DNA from: Halichoerus grypus
Taxonomy: Eukaryota; Chordata; Mammalia; Carnivora; Phocidae
DNA: 64,000 bases
Direction: 5' to 3'
NCBI RefSeq assembly: GCF_964656455.1
Contig: NC_135717.1
Location: 145,218,308-145,282,307, forward strand
The position numbers and the translations under genes are program-made. The notes under the pieces are model-generated. The model did no database searches, was not told the origin of the DNA, and saw only the letters and a program-made list of their open reading frames with translations. Shown here piece after piece: positions 23,831 through 35,963 of the stretch (positions are counted from its first letter, which is position 1; each line of letters begins with the position of its first letter).

Positions 23831-24439
23831 CAGTTAGAATTCCCCTCCCTGGATTCTGAATCTTGAGGACAGGAACAAAGAGATCAAAAGGTTGGCATCT
23901 CACTCAATTCCAAAGGCATTGTGCCCAGGCAGTAACTACTACTGTAGTCATGGGTTCTGGTTCCTTTTCCATCCCATTGCCAAGCACCCCATTGTTCCTT
24001 TGAGCCCCTGAGCCTTGCCAATATTTCTTCTTCATTTTATTTTATTTTTGCCTCTTAGCCAGCATCAGTCTCTACAGCTTGCAAACAAAGAACCCTAAAT
24101 AATACAGCTATTATAAATTTAAAACAATTGGTGTCTTTCCACTCATCTACTGTGTAAGGACTTAACATATATAAAAAATGTTGGGAACGTTACATTACTT
24201 AATTTGGACTTATATTTACATTTTTCTCATTCTCCCATTTTTGCATTGCTTTAATTATCTTCATATGCAAGTTTTCAGAAAAAAATCTATTTTAAAGCAC
24301 TTAAAACTAGATCCAAAACATTTTTAAATCAACATAATAAATTTCTAACTCAGTGCTTCTCAACCCTAACCATTTTTAATGTTTTTTTTTAATTTTTTTC
24401 CTTGCCTTTCCACATAAATTTTGAAGTCAGCTTATTAAT

Positions 24440-24675
24440 TTTTTTTAATTTTTATTTTATTTATTTTATTTATTTATTTGAGAGAGAAAAAGAGCGAGAG
24501 AGAGGGCACGTGCAAGCACGAGCAGGGAGAGAGAGGCAGACGGAGAAGCAGAGTGGGGAGCCCGAGGCAGACTGAGTGGGGAGCCCGAGGTGGGGCTCCA
24601 TTCATCCCCAGATCCTGGGTTATGACTTGAGCTGAAAGCAGATGCTTAAGCAACTGAGCCACCCAGGCACCCCTC
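24440..24675 (-). mobile_element. CAN-SINE with an internal duplication
   Basis: Antisense copy flanked by CTTATTAATTT. GAGTGGGGAGCCCGAGG occurs twice in tandem (about 24551 and 24574), which makes the element longer than its neighbours. Confidence 0.92.
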
Positions 24676-25646
24676 GCTTATTAATTTCTACCCCAAGAAA
24701 CCCAGACCTGCTAGAATTTTGGCTGGGTTTACATCAATTCTGTAAACCCTTTTGGAGAGCACTGACATCTTAAAAATTTGAGCTTTCCATTCTATGAACT
24801 TGGCATCTTCTTTAAATTGTCTCTGGAAAAAAGTTGATTTTTAATACAAGCTTCCTATTCTGCAACAATGCTGATTTGAGCTGATACTGTTTTAGGATCC
24901 CTTAGGATTTTTATACACACAGTATGTCAAATGTAAATATAGTTTAAGCTTCCTCTAATTGTTTACCTTTAATTTCTTTTTCTTGACTTACCATACTGGC
25001 TTGGACATCCACTAAAATTTTGAACAGAAGTGTTAAGAACAGACATTTTCATCTATGCCCCAGTGCTAATGGGAAAGTATTCAATATTTTACTAAAGACA
25101 ATATTAGTTATGGATTTTTTTTCATAGATGCCTTTTGTCAGTTTAGTGAAGTTTCTTTTAATTCCTAGTTCAGTGAGGGTCTTTTTTTTTCTTAATCCTG
25201 ATTAACTGTTGAATTTTGACACATAATTTCCTACCTTTATTAAGATAATCATGTAACTCCTTAATCTACTAATATACCATACAGCATCAATTGATTTTGT
25301 ATTTTAGACCAGTCTTTCATTGTGAGATAAACGTCACTGGTCAAGACGTATTACCTTTTTAATATATTACTAGAATCAATTTGCTAATATTTTGATAAGG
25401 ATTTTTGCTTATATTTCACTTCTCTGGTTTTGGTGGACTCATAAATAGAATTTTAAAATGGTCTCTCATTTATTTTCTGATAAAATATATGTAGAATTAG
25501 TTTTAATTCTTCCTTAAATGTTTGGCAGCACTCACTAATAAAGCCATCGGGGCCTGGAGTTTTCTTTCAGAGAATATGTTTAATTAAAAATTCAATTTAT
25601 TAAAAAAATTCAATTTGTTTCATTGATATATAGCTACTGAGATTTT

Positions 25647-25813
25647 CTTTATAAAACTTTTTTTTAATTTTTAAATTTTTAAAATTTTTTTATTAACATA
25701 TAATGTATTATTTGTTTCAGGGGTACAGGTCTGTGATTCATCAGTCTTACACAATTCACAGAGCTCACCATAGTTCATACCCTCCCCAATGTCCAATACC
25801 CAGCCACCCCATC
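25647..25813 (-). mobile_element. L1 3'-end fragment with target duplication
   Basis: The complement is the same 3' UTR as at about 4500-4585: GACCTGTACC, then GAAACAAATAATACATTAT and ATGTTAATAAAAAAA. Flanked by GCTACTGAGATTTT (25633-25646, 25814-25827). Confidence 0.9.
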
Positions 25814-26050
25814 GCTACTGAGATTTTTTTTTTTTCTTGCGTTAGTTTTGGTAAGTTGTGTTTTTCAAGGAATTTGTCCATTTCATTTAAATTGTCAAAT
25901 TTGTTTGTAGAAGGTGACTCATAATATTCTGTAGGTTCCTTTTTACTAGTTGTAGGATTTGTAGTCATATCACATTTTTTATTCCTGATATTGACAATAG
26001 GTGTTTTCCCTGCTTTTGTCTTTGTCTTGCTAATATTTTCACTATATAAT

Positions 26051-26775
26051 TAACTCAAAATATTATGCAATTCTTACTCTATCTTTCAAGACTGTTTAGC
26101 TCTTAAACTATTGTTACAACCTCTTTTGAAAGTGTATTAAATTCTAATTAACATTTCCAGTGAAAATATGCAAAGACGTAAAATAACAGGCAGGCACTTG
26201 CGTCTTAGAGACATGCCTGTGCTGGCTAATTACCGGCACTTGCCAAAAGTTTAATATTCTATAATAAAGAATAAGAACAGCAAATTACCTCCCTGACTTG
26301 GACAATTACAAATTTTACTGAATAAAATTTTCTTTAAATATCAACTAATTATGAATAGTAAATCTGAACTTTATTGTGGATTCAAATGAAATATATTTTT
26401 CTAATTCTAATATATAGGGTAAAAAGTAAAGGCTATCTCAATAAAAACAAAATGGTAAACTATATTGCAACACCCAAGAAAAAATGACACATCTTGGGAA
26501 GTTTATAGTTATGGAATAATTGCAAGAGGAAAGAGATAAGGGATTCTATAATGTACTGAAATAATGATCTTGACAAATAATACAAAACATTTCAACAATA
26601 TAGAGTTCAACCTAAACATTTCTTTTCCAAATTATACCCCCTTTACATAAAATGTGTTCACTAAGTGAAAAAGTAACAAAAAACACAGAGCCAAACAAAA
26701 GGAGAGAAACATTTTTTTACAAATGACAATACATAGTCACAACTTACACTTTTATATATTTTGCCCAAAAAGGTG
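26051..26775. other. Intronic AT-rich DNA without recognisable feature
   Basis: Nothing recognised. Confidence 0.5.
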
Positions 26776-26779
26776 GACT

Positions 26780-27865
26780 ATAACATACCTATGAGGATGG
26801 CTAAAATCAAAAGCAAATTTAAAAAAGTAAAGACACCAAAAGTTGGTGAGGATGCAAAGAAACTAGATCAATCATATATTGCTGATAGAAATATAAAATA
26901 GTACAGCCACTCTAAAAAATAAAAAAAAATAGCTGGAATTTCCTTTCAGCACTAATAATAGAGTTACCACACTGACCACCAATTTGCACTCTTAGACATA
27001 TAGCCCAAAGAAATAAAGGCTTATTTTCAAGCAGGAACTTGTACATAAATCTTCATATCAACTTTACTTATATAGCCCCAAACTGAATGTCCTTCAGTGG
27101 GTGAATGGTAAAACAAGTTGTAGTATATCCATATCATGCCATATCAGCAAGAAAAAAGGAAAGAATTATTGATACATGCAATAACTTGGATGAACCTCAA
27201 GGAAATGATGCTGCATGGGGAAAAAAGTCAATTTCAAAAGGATACATATTGCATAATTTCATTTATATAACATTTGTGAAATAACAAAATGATAGAGATG
27301 AACCAACAGTGGTTGCTAGGAGTGAAGGTATGGACAGGCAGGTGGGTGTGCTATAAAGGACAAGGGACTCTTTGAGATGGTAGTGTTTAGTAGTATCTTT
27401 TTTTTTTTTTAAAGATTTTATTTATTTGACAGAGAGAGACACAGCGAGAGAGGGAACACAAGCAGGGGGAGTGGGAGAGGGAGAAGCAGGCTTCCTGCAG
27501 AGCAGGGAGCCCGACGCGGGGCTCGATCCCAGGACCCTGGGACCACGACCTGAGCCGAAGGCAGACGCTTAACGACTGAGCCACCCAGGTGCCCCTAGTA
27601 GTATCTTCATTATGGTTAAGGATTACATGAAGCTACACATTTGATAAAACTACAAAGAACTATACACATATACACACACATAGGCAGAGAAAATTCATAA
27701 TCTGAAAAACTATGGATTATACCAATATCAATATGCTGGTTTTGATACTGTACTGTACATCTATACAAGATCATAAAATGAGAGAGGCTAGGTGAAAGGT
27801 GCACAGGACCTCCCTTTGTACCTTCCTGTGAGCTTGCAATTATTTGAAAATTATAATTATAAAGC
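26780..27865 (+). repeat. Old L1 3' end (ORF2 end and 3' UTR)
   Basis: ATGAGGATGGCTAAAATCAA, GGTGAGGATGCAAAGAAACT, CAATAACTTGGATGAACCTC and the 3' UTR piece CTTCCTGTGAGCTTGCAATT appear in L1 order. The coding frame is destroyed. A SINE interrupts it at 27399-27595. Confidence 0.85.
27399..27595 (-). mobile_element. CAN-SINE inside an old L1
   Basis: Antisense near-consensus copy, flanked by TAGTAGTATCTT on both sides. Confidence 0.95.
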
Positions 27866-28029
27866 AATTTCCTTAAATTGAAATGTATTTTTTGTTGACT
27901 TCTACGAATCAAGGACAGATTTTAAATCTTAATAAAGCATTTCACTAAGTCTTTTAAACATTTTAAAAACAGACAAAAATTCTTTCAAATACTTAAAATT
28001 TTGTTAATACATTGAGAACACCTCAGATT

Positions 28030-28720
28030 TAAACACTGTATTAATTTCCTAAGAATTCTGTAACAAATTACTTCAAATTTAGTGGCTTCAAGTAGCATAA
28101 ATGAATTCTTTCAAGGCTGTGGAACCCAGAGATCAAAATTATTTTTTTTTTTAAAGATTTTTATTTATTTATTGAGAGAGAGAGAGAATGATAGAGAGAG
28201 AGCATGAGAGGGAGGAGGGTCAGAGGGAGAAGCAGACTCCCTGCCGAGCAGGGAGCCCGATGTGGGACTCGATCCAGGGACTCCAGGATCATGACCTGAG
28301 CCGAAGGCAGTCGCTTAACCAACTGAGCCACCCAGGCACCCCCAAAATTATTTTTAATAAACCAAAATCAAGGTGTGGGCAGGTCTCTCCCTCAAGAGGA
28401 CCCCGGGGACAGTCTGTTCCTTGCCTTCTCTAGCTTCTGGAGGCTGCCAGCATCCCTTCACTTAGAGCCACATCCCTCCCATCTCTACCTCCACACTCAC
28501 CCTGCCTCCACCTCTTCTGTGGGTGTCTGATCTCCCTTTGACTCTTTCATATAAGGACATTGTGATGGCATATAGGGCCCATCTGGACATATCAGGATAA
28601 TCTCTTCATCAGCGGATTATGTCTGCCAAGACTCTTTTTCCAAATAAGGTAACATTCACAAGTACCAAGAATTAGTAGGCAGACATATTTTAGGAGCTAT
28701 TACCGGCTGACTATAGGCAT
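28030..28720 (+). repeat. Old interspersed repeat interrupted by a SINE
   Basis: GTATTAATTTCCTAAGAATT, TAACAAATTACTTCAAATTT, AAACCAAAATCAAGGTGTGG, CTTCTGGAGGCTGCCAGCAT and CCAAATAAGGTAACATTCAC follow the order of a very common mammalian repeat. I could not name the family with certainty. Confidence 0.5.
28147..28342 (-). mobile_element. CAN-SINE
   Basis: Antisense copy ending GAGCCACCCAGGCACCCCC, flanked by AAAATTATTTTT. Confidence 0.94.
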
Positions 28721-28849
28721 ATAATATTATATTATATTTAATTATATATTTGTATTATCATGTCAGGAAAAATGAATTTGGAGGCAATCAACATGTTTTA
28801 TTCATTATCATCATAAACTATCAAGTATGACCTTTCTTAATTATTTCCT

Positions 28850-29432
28850 AGAATAGATTGTGTGCAAAAAGAAGGTTTACAATTCCTCCCAATGCTGTAC
28901 ATGTGTGCTCCTCCTCCCATTAGGAAGTGGAGTCTATTTCCTCTTTTCTTAATTCTGGGCCCTACTTGAGCTTGAATTTGAATTCTGGGAGTGTGTGAAC
29001 TTGCTTTGACCAGTAGAAGGCAGAAGTTCCAAGGCTAGGCCTGAGGAAGCCTGGCAGTTTCTGCTTTCACTCTTTTGGAATTCAGACACTATGTATAAAA
29101 GTCCATCTGCCCTGCTAGAAATCCCACATGGAAAGAGAGGGAGCGCCTCAGTGACTGAAGCCCTAGGCCCAGGAACAAAGACGCTGACATTCTAGTCCCA
29201 GTCCAACTGCTAACACATACCAAATGGAACAGATGAGGTATCCAGCTGAGCCCAGCCAACACACAGAATAATAAGAAATAATAATTCATTATTGTTTTAA
29301 ATTATTACAATACCAGAAAGGCAACAGAGGGTAAAGGGGCTCAATAAACCATTGTTTTGAACCTACTGGAAAAAAAAAAACAAAAAACAGTGGCAGGGAG
29401 TATTTGTTATGTAGCAAGAGATAACTGAAACA
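28850..29432 (+). repeat. MaLR-like LTR remnant
   Basis: GAAGTGGAGTCTATTTCCTC, AACTTGCTTTGACCAGTAGA, GCCTGGCAGTTTCTGCTTTC and the end piece GTAGCAAGAGATAACTGAAA follow the order of an old mammalian LTR. Family by memory. Confidence 0.5.
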
Positions 29433-29699
29433 TTTGCCAAGGGGGGGACAAATTGAATATTCATTGAATTTAACTGAAAGTATAAATATTTAACTCTACT
29501 GAAATTTAAACTATTGTCCAAAGAACTGTTCACAATGGGGCTTAGACCTGTGTAAAAATCGTGTGGTTTAGATTTTTAAATCTATGCAGTGATTTTCTTT
29601 TAACTATAAAGTAAATATTAACCTTGAGAGACACATTTAGTTATTCTTTTGTAAAGTTCCATGTGGTCAGTCTTATATTTAAGGCATTTGTATATCAGA

Positions 29700-32420
29700 A
29701 ATGCAACAGGGATTATCACAACAAAACTTACAGACATCAAAATGATCATAAGAGAATAACAGCAAAACACTCTACACACATAAATAAACAACTTAGATGA
29801 AATGGACAAATTCCTCAAAAAACACAAACTACCACAACTTACCCAATATCAAACAGATCATGTAATAACTCTATATCTGTTAAAGAACTTAAATGCACAT
29901 TACTTAAAATTCTCACAAAAGCAATCTCTAGACCTAGCTGGTTTCACTAGGGAATCCTATTAAACATTTAAAGAAGAATTAACACCAACTCTGCACAATC
30001 TCTTCTAGACAATACAAGATAATGGAACACTGCACATTCATTTTATTAAGCTAGTATTACTCTGTTACTCTGAAGACAATACCAGGAAGAAAAACAATAC
30101 AAAAAAACTATAAATCTATATCCCTTATGAATATGGACACAAAATTCCTCAACACAATATTAGAAAACAGACTCAGCAATATATAATAAGAATTATATAC
30201 CATGACCAAATGGGCTTTATTCTAGGTATACAGGGCTGGTTCAGTATTCAAAATCAATAATGTAATATACCATAAGAGGCTAAAGAAAAAAATCATATGA
30301 CTATATTGATTGATAACAGAAAAGGCATTTGACAAAATTCAGTATCCACCTGTAATTTAAAAATTGTAAAAAAAAAAAAAAAAAAAACCCAACTAGGAAT
30401 AAAAGGAAACTTTCTCAATTTGATAAAAATCACCTCCAAAAAACATACAGTTGGTATACTTACCAATGAAAGACTGAATGCTTTTGCCTTAAGATCAGAA
30501 ACAAGAATGCCCACTCTCATACTTTTAAGAGAGTGGGCAGAGTACTGAAAGTTCTAGCTAGTGCAATAAGGAAAGAAAAGGAAATCTAAGGCATTTGGAT
30601 TGGAAAGAAAGAAAGAAAATTTTCCATATTTGCAGACATTCTGGTTGTCTACGTTGAAAATCCCAAGAAATCTACAAAACATGGACAGTACTTTTATGCT
30701 GAAAACTACAAAGTGCTGATGAAAACAATAAAAAAAGATCTAAATACATAAGCAGACATAACTACCATGTTTATGGTTTGGGAGACTAACATAGTAAATA
30801 CGTAAATTCTCCCTAAATTGATATACAAGTTTAATGCAATTCCTATAAAATTCCAGAAAAAATTTATAGATAAAATTATTTTAAAATTCATATAAAAAGG
30901 CAGAAAACTAAAATACCTTCAACAATTTAGAAAGGAAGAATGAAGTGAGAGGAATCATTCTACCTGATTTGAAGACTTATTTTATACCTACAGTAGTGAA
31001 GATTGTGTTATCTTAGCAGAAGGATAGACACATAGATCAATGAAACAGAAGAGAGTACTCATAAATAGACCCACAAAAATACACCCAACTGATTTTTGAC
31101 AAAGGTGCAAACATAATTTGAATGGAGAAAGAATGACAGCCTTTTCAACAAATGGTTCTGGAATATGGATATCTCTAGGCAAAAATACAACCTCAACCTA
31201 AATTTCACACCTTATACAACGCTTAACTCAAACTGGATCATGGACTTACAGGTAAAACATAAACTATAAAACTTTCAAAAATAAATCATTGGAGCTCCTC
31301 GTTAGTAGAGTGGTTAATATCCCCGCCTGTCAAAAATAAATCATTGGAGAAAATCTTTGAGATCTAGAGCAAAGCAAAGAATTCTTGGATACGACATCAA
31401 AAGCAAAATTTAGTAAACTGAACTTCAACATTAAAAACTTTTGCTTTGTGAAAGAACCTATTTAGAGGATGAAAGAATAACCTAAAGACTGGAAGAAAAA
31501 TATTTGCAGACCACATATCTGGAGAAGGGCAGGTATTTAGGATCTATAAAAATTCATAAAACTCAACAATTAAAGATAATTTTAAAATGGGTAAAAAATA
31601 TACAGAGACATTTCACTGAATATGATATCTGGATGGCAAATGAGCACATGAAATGAGGTTCAACATTATTAGCCATTAAGGAAATGCTAATTAAAACTAC
31701 AATGAGATGTCACTGCATACCTCTCAAAATGGCTAAAATATAATGACAACAAAATTCTGGCAAGGATACAGAGAAACTGATCATTCATACATTGCTGGTG
31801 AGAATGCAAAATGGTACAGTGCTCTGGAAAACTAAACATGCAACTACCATATAATCCAGCAATTACACTCTTGGGCATTTATCCTGGAGAAATGAGAATT
31901 TATGTTCCATAAAATCTGTAAATGAGTATCCACAGCAGCTTTATTCATAATAACCCTAAACTGGAAACGACCCAGATGTCCTTCAATGGGTGAATAGTTA
32001 AACAAACTTTGGTAAATCCATACCATGGAGTACTACTCAAAAATAAAAATAAACTACTGATATACACTACAGCTTAGATGAATTTATACACAATTACACT
32101 GAGTGGAAAAAGCCAATTACAAAATGTTGCATACTATATGATTCCATTTCGATAACATTCTTGAAATGCAAAATAAATACGAAGAGCAGAGTGATGTGGT
32201 TGTGATTATAAAGGGCAACACAAGAATCCTTACAGTGATGGAACTGTTCTGTTACTTGACTTTATCAATGTCAATACTCTGATTATGAAGCTGTAATACA
32301 GTTTTGCAAGATGTTACATTTTCAGGAAACTGCGTGACAAGCACACAAAAGCTCTCTGTATTATTTCTTAACAACTACATGTGAATCTATAGCCATCTCA
32401 AAATAAAATTTCTTTAAGGC
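29700..32420 (+). repeat. Old L1, 3' half (ORF2 and 3' UTR), decayed
   Basis: Continuous L1 ORF2 homology: ATGAAATGGACAAATTCCTC, AATGGGCTTTATTCTAGG, AAATTCATATAAAAAGGCAG, CCAACTGATTTTTGACAAAG and ACTCTTGGGCATTTATCC. It finishes in a 3' UTR, TGTGAATCTATAGCCATCTC AAAATAAA. Stops and frameshifts are throughout. It is antisense to SLC6A15, in intron 1, and contains the tRNA-half insertion at 31295-31331. Confidence 0.9.
31295..31331 (+). pseudogene. Retrocopied 5' half of tRNA-Asp(GTC)
   Basis: Bases 31296-31331 match the first 36 nt of mammalian tRNA-Asp: the 5' end TCCTCGTTAG, the D-arm region AGAGTGGTTAATATCC, then the anticodon stem and GTC at 31329-31331, where the copy stops. It lacks the 3' half, CCA and any A tail. 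The perfect 19-bp repeat CAAAAATAAATCATTGGAG flanks it at 31276-31294 and 31331-31349 (sharing the last C). One extra C (31295) precedes the tRNA's first base. The repeat lies in old L1 sequence after TTTC, a fair match to an L1 endonuclease site. Stopping at the anticodon loop is what is expected of a cleaved tRNA half used as template, as in the tailless retropseudogenes described in mammals. Confidence 0.88.
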
Positions 32421-32689
32421 CCCAGTCAACTCACTAAAATTTTTTTTGTATTTTTATGCTGATAATACTGGATAAATTTAGTGAATCCACTAAATCCCAT
32501 CTGCTGCTCTAATATAATTTTATTACTAAGAATGTTGAAAGCAAAAACTCTCTTGTAAATTCAGAAACTATGAAAATCATGGAGATAAAATACCCATTGA
32601 CTTTTATACCTTACTCATTCTATAGTATCTGATGCCTGGATACTGTTCTCCCACGGGTATTTGCTATTGCCTTCACTTTAGAATATATT

Positions 32690-33335
32690 TTAATGTATAC
32701 TTTGAATAAATAGTATAGTAATATAGTATTAAAGGGCATAGAGCGAAAAGTATCTTCCCATTCTGTCCCTCAGCATATCAGTCCCATCCCTACTTCCCTG
32801 TAAGTCACCAAAGTCCTCCACAGGTATTGGTGTATATATATTCAAGCTGATACGTGTTTTCGCCCCACCCACCCAACCTGTTTCTTCTTACACAACAGTC
32901 ACTATATGCATAACTCTGCATCTTGGTTTTTCATTTAAAAAGCCTTCAAAAGCTTTTGCTCTCAATACAATTGTTTGGTTTTTGTTTATTTGTTTGTTCT
33001 GTTTTGTCTTAATTGTATGATAGACCATGGTATGAGTATATATTTAGGTCATTTCTGATAATCTGCCTCAATGTTCAAGCAACTGACTCTGTATATCTGG
33101 CATTTGCTCATCTGTAGAATAAATTCCTAGAAGTGGACCTACTTGATCAAAGGTTATGTGCTTCTACAATTTTGGTAAATACTGCCAAGTGGCCCTTTAT
33201 AAAAGTTGTCTCAACTTGAACTACAAGCCATATATGAGAGGTGCCTGTTTCCCTCTGCCCTCTTCAATACAGTGAGTAATTTTTTGATCTTTGCCAATCT
33301 GATAGGTGAAAAAGCTCCCAGTGTAAGCATTTCAT
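32690..33335 (-). repeat. Old L1-type 3'-region remnant
   Basis: TAGAATAAATTCCTAGAAGT, TACTGCCAAGTGGCCCTTTA and TTGATCTTTGCCAATCTGAT are the usual antisense phrases of old L1M/HAL1-type elements. Highly diverged. Confidence 0.55.
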
Positions 33336-33724
33336 TCAAAGATAACAATCAATGAATCTTATGTGAAAGGATACCTTAGTGCATTAATCAAAAGGAAATA
33401 AAGTGAACCTCAAGACTGAAAACAGTCTTCTATATCAAGTGATACTGAGCATTTAAAACTATCCTGTAGCCCAGTGTCTGGGGCTTGTTATTCACAGAGA
33501 AATACGAGAAAATCATTATTGGTCAAAGTAAATATTTAATCAGATAAATCCATAAAAAATTTACTAAATGCATTCAGAACAGTAGTTAGGACTTACTTTA
33601 AATTATAAGGGAAATTGGATATAAATATAAAGATTCTTCCTGCCATGTAACTTTACATGTTTTCATGCATCAGACTTTGCCCATGGAATTTTGTTCAGAA
33701 ACTATTTTAATATTACTCTGCATA

Positions 33725-33880
33725 GGGGCGCCTGGGTGGCTCAGTAGGTTAAGCATCTGCCTTTGGCTCAGGTCATGATCTCAGGGTCCTGGGATCCAGT
33801 CCCTGCTCAGCAGGGAGCCTGCTCTTCCCTCTTCCCACCCTCCACTCATTCTCTCTCTCTAATAAATAAAATCTTAAAAA
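33725..33880 (+). mobile_element. CAN-SINE, shortened
   Basis: Sense copy (GGGGCGCCTGGGTGGCTCAG) missing part of its middle, with the exact 16-bp duplication AATATTACTCTGCATA (33709-33724, 33881-33896). Confidence 0.95.
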
Positions 33881-33896
33881 AATATTACTCTGCATA

Positions 33897-34335
33897 GACT
33901 ATATTAATATATCCAATCATGCCTATGTATGTAATAATAGTCACACACTACCCAAAAGAAGTTGAGAGGTAAATTGAGAAGTAAAAGTTTTCAGAGCTTT
34001 TGATAATAAGCAAGGTCTCTTTCAGGTCTATCAATCTAAGTCAATGATTTTTTTTTTACTACCTGGGTAATAACCCCAGAGTTCAACAGAATGCAACTTT
34101 CTTACCTATTCATATACAAGTTTTATTTTATGACAGGACAGCATATTTTCTAACATGCACTCAGCAAAATTTGAACTCTGATCATTGAGTAAATTAATGA
34201 TTATAAACATAGAGTTTAGGTTTTAGTAATTATTCTAACTTATTTTACGTATTAACTTAATAATTGACAAGTAAGGCATTTCGTTTGATTATTGGTATCT
34301 CAAATGGCTATTAGCCAATTAAATTCTTCTACTAT
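33897..34335. other. Intronic DNA without recognisable feature
   Basis: AT-rich; nothing recognised. Confidence 0.5.
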
Positions 34336-34337
34336 TT

Positions 34338-34648
34338 GCTATGGCTTGAATATTTGTGTCCTCCACTCCAAATTCATATGTTGAAATTCTAACCCCAAGA
34401 TGATGGTATTAGGAGATGGGGCCTTTTGGGTAATAAAAGTAACCCAGAAAGCTAACTAGCCCCTTCCAACATGTGAGGATACAGTGAAAGGCACCATCTA
34501 AGAAGCAGGAAGCAGGCTCTCACCAGACACCAACTCCGCTGGTGTCTTGAATTTCTCAGCCTCCAAAACTATGAGAAATAAATTTCTGTTGATTATAAAG
34601 CACCCAATTTATGGTATTTTGCTACAGCAGCCTGAACAGACCAAGACA
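34338..34648 (+). repeat. MaLR LTR (MST/MLT1 type), solo
   Basis: TGCTATGGCTTGAATATTTG, CATATGTTGAAATTCTAACC, GAGGATACAGTGAAAGGCAC, AGAAATAAATTTCTGTTGAT and the end CTGAACAGACCAAGACA are the classic order of these LTRs. A stretch in the middle is missing. No internal sequence adjoins it. Confidence 0.88.
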
Positions 34649-34649
34649 G

Positions 34650-35450
34650 TGTTTCTTATTTACGTTATCATTTGGATGACAGAACACTCATTTTCTAGAA
34701 ACATGTATAAATATCTTTCTTAAGCCTTTAAAATATTATATCTTGAGTTAACATATATTGGGAGTATAAAGTAATTCTTGAATCAAGAATACCGCAATGC
34801 AATCAGAAAAAAGAAAACCTGTCAACAAACAGGAAGAAATTATCTTCCTTTCAAAATAGTGTTAATTCCTGTCTTCCTGAAAAAAAAGAACACATTAAAT
34901 GTTTCGCTTGGAGGAAAATGATCAATGAATTCTGTAATATATTTTACTCCAATAAATCAACATGGATCATTGATCATGTGGATACAGAGCGTACGCACAC
35001 AAAAATAAAATATATGATTCTGATGATCGAATACTCCGAATTTAATGAGATAAAAACTCTTCGAGGGCAATTCAGTCCATCATCAAGTACTTATTAAGTA
35101 CTTACTACACAAGTCAAACCTAGGCGCCAAAGACGCAAGTAGGTCGGTTATCTCAGCACCGTTCTTGCGGAAATGAGGCTGGGTGGGGTAAGAAGCTCTA
35201 TCAGGTTGCTTCGTCAGAGAATACTTCCTAAAGCAAACACGTAGTTCCCGGTATCCCGGGAAAGCGACCAGCCAATGACAGGTATAAAACAGCTTTAAAA
35301 ACTGGGTGATGAGGCGCTTAGACGCAGTACATAAAACAAACACTTCAGTCCTCCCGTGTTTCTGGGTAGTGAACCATACAAATGGTGCAGACTAAGTAAG
35401 GCTGCGTCTACCTTTAAGACCTGGAAGGGCCCAGCCAGACTGGGGGAAAC
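34650..35450. other. First intron of SLC6A15, next to the CpG island
   Basis: The last part becomes more GC-rich, with a CCCGGGAA patch at 35254. No repeat recognised. Confidence 0.45.
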
Positions 35451-35462
35451 GGACGCAGCCTC

Positions 35463-35495
35463 ATTTGCATAAGCACCCAAACACTGCTGACGTCA
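35463..35495. promoter_or_regulatory. Octamer ATTTGCAT and CRE TGACGTCA, 17 bases apart
   Basis: ATTTGCAT at 35463-35470 is the exact POU/Oct octamer, and TGACGTCA at 35488-35495 is the full palindromic cAMP response element. They sit at the intron side of the CpG island, downstream of the expected start of SLC6A15 transcription. CREB is known to act from CpG islands at neuronal genes; that it acts here is inference. Confidence 0.5.
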
Positions 35496-35963
35496 CCGCG
35501 CCTGAGTGCGGACCCCGCCCCGTCTTACTCCAGCCTTTCCCTTGGAAGGAAGAAGATGGAAAGAGGGAAGAGAGCGAGACGCTAAGCGCGAGCCTGGGGG
35601 CTTCCCTCTCCAACGCGCGGCCAACGCCGCTCCTTGTCCTAACGGAAAAGAATTCCCGCTCCCGCGGCCTCTGCGACTGGGTGGGTCACACCTGTCCCCG
35701 GGATGTCTCGGCCGGGCGTTTCGATTCGCTCATGTTTATAAGGCTGGTTTGCCTGCGTGTTATGATTTGAAAACCTCTCCCTATATTCAAAATCGTCCTC
35801 TGCCCAGGCCACTCACAGACAAGGCAAGTAAATGGTGTAGAAACGGTCTGGCTTTCCAATTCCTCCCATCCTCTCCTTAAAATCCCCAGCATCACCATCT
35901 CACCGGCACACTCTCAAATTCCTGGATACGCAGAAACACACAGGTTGTGCTTTCTCCAGTAGC

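Larger units (their letters stand above)
24380..26050 (-). repeat. Ancient L1 ORF2 remnant, split by younger insertions
   Basis: The complement reads like L1 ORF2 reverse-transcriptase sequence. On the plus strand it shows the usual antisense phrases CATTCTATGAACTTGGCATC, CTAATAAAGCCATCGGGGCC and CAAGGAATTTGTCCATTTC. It is interrupted by a SINE (24440-24675) and an L1 3' end (25647-25813). No open frame remains. Confidence 0.75.

Noticed and set aside
35600..35720. REST/NRSF silencer site near CACACCTGTCCCCGG
   Set aside because: Only a loose partial match to the RE1 half-sites; not enough to call.
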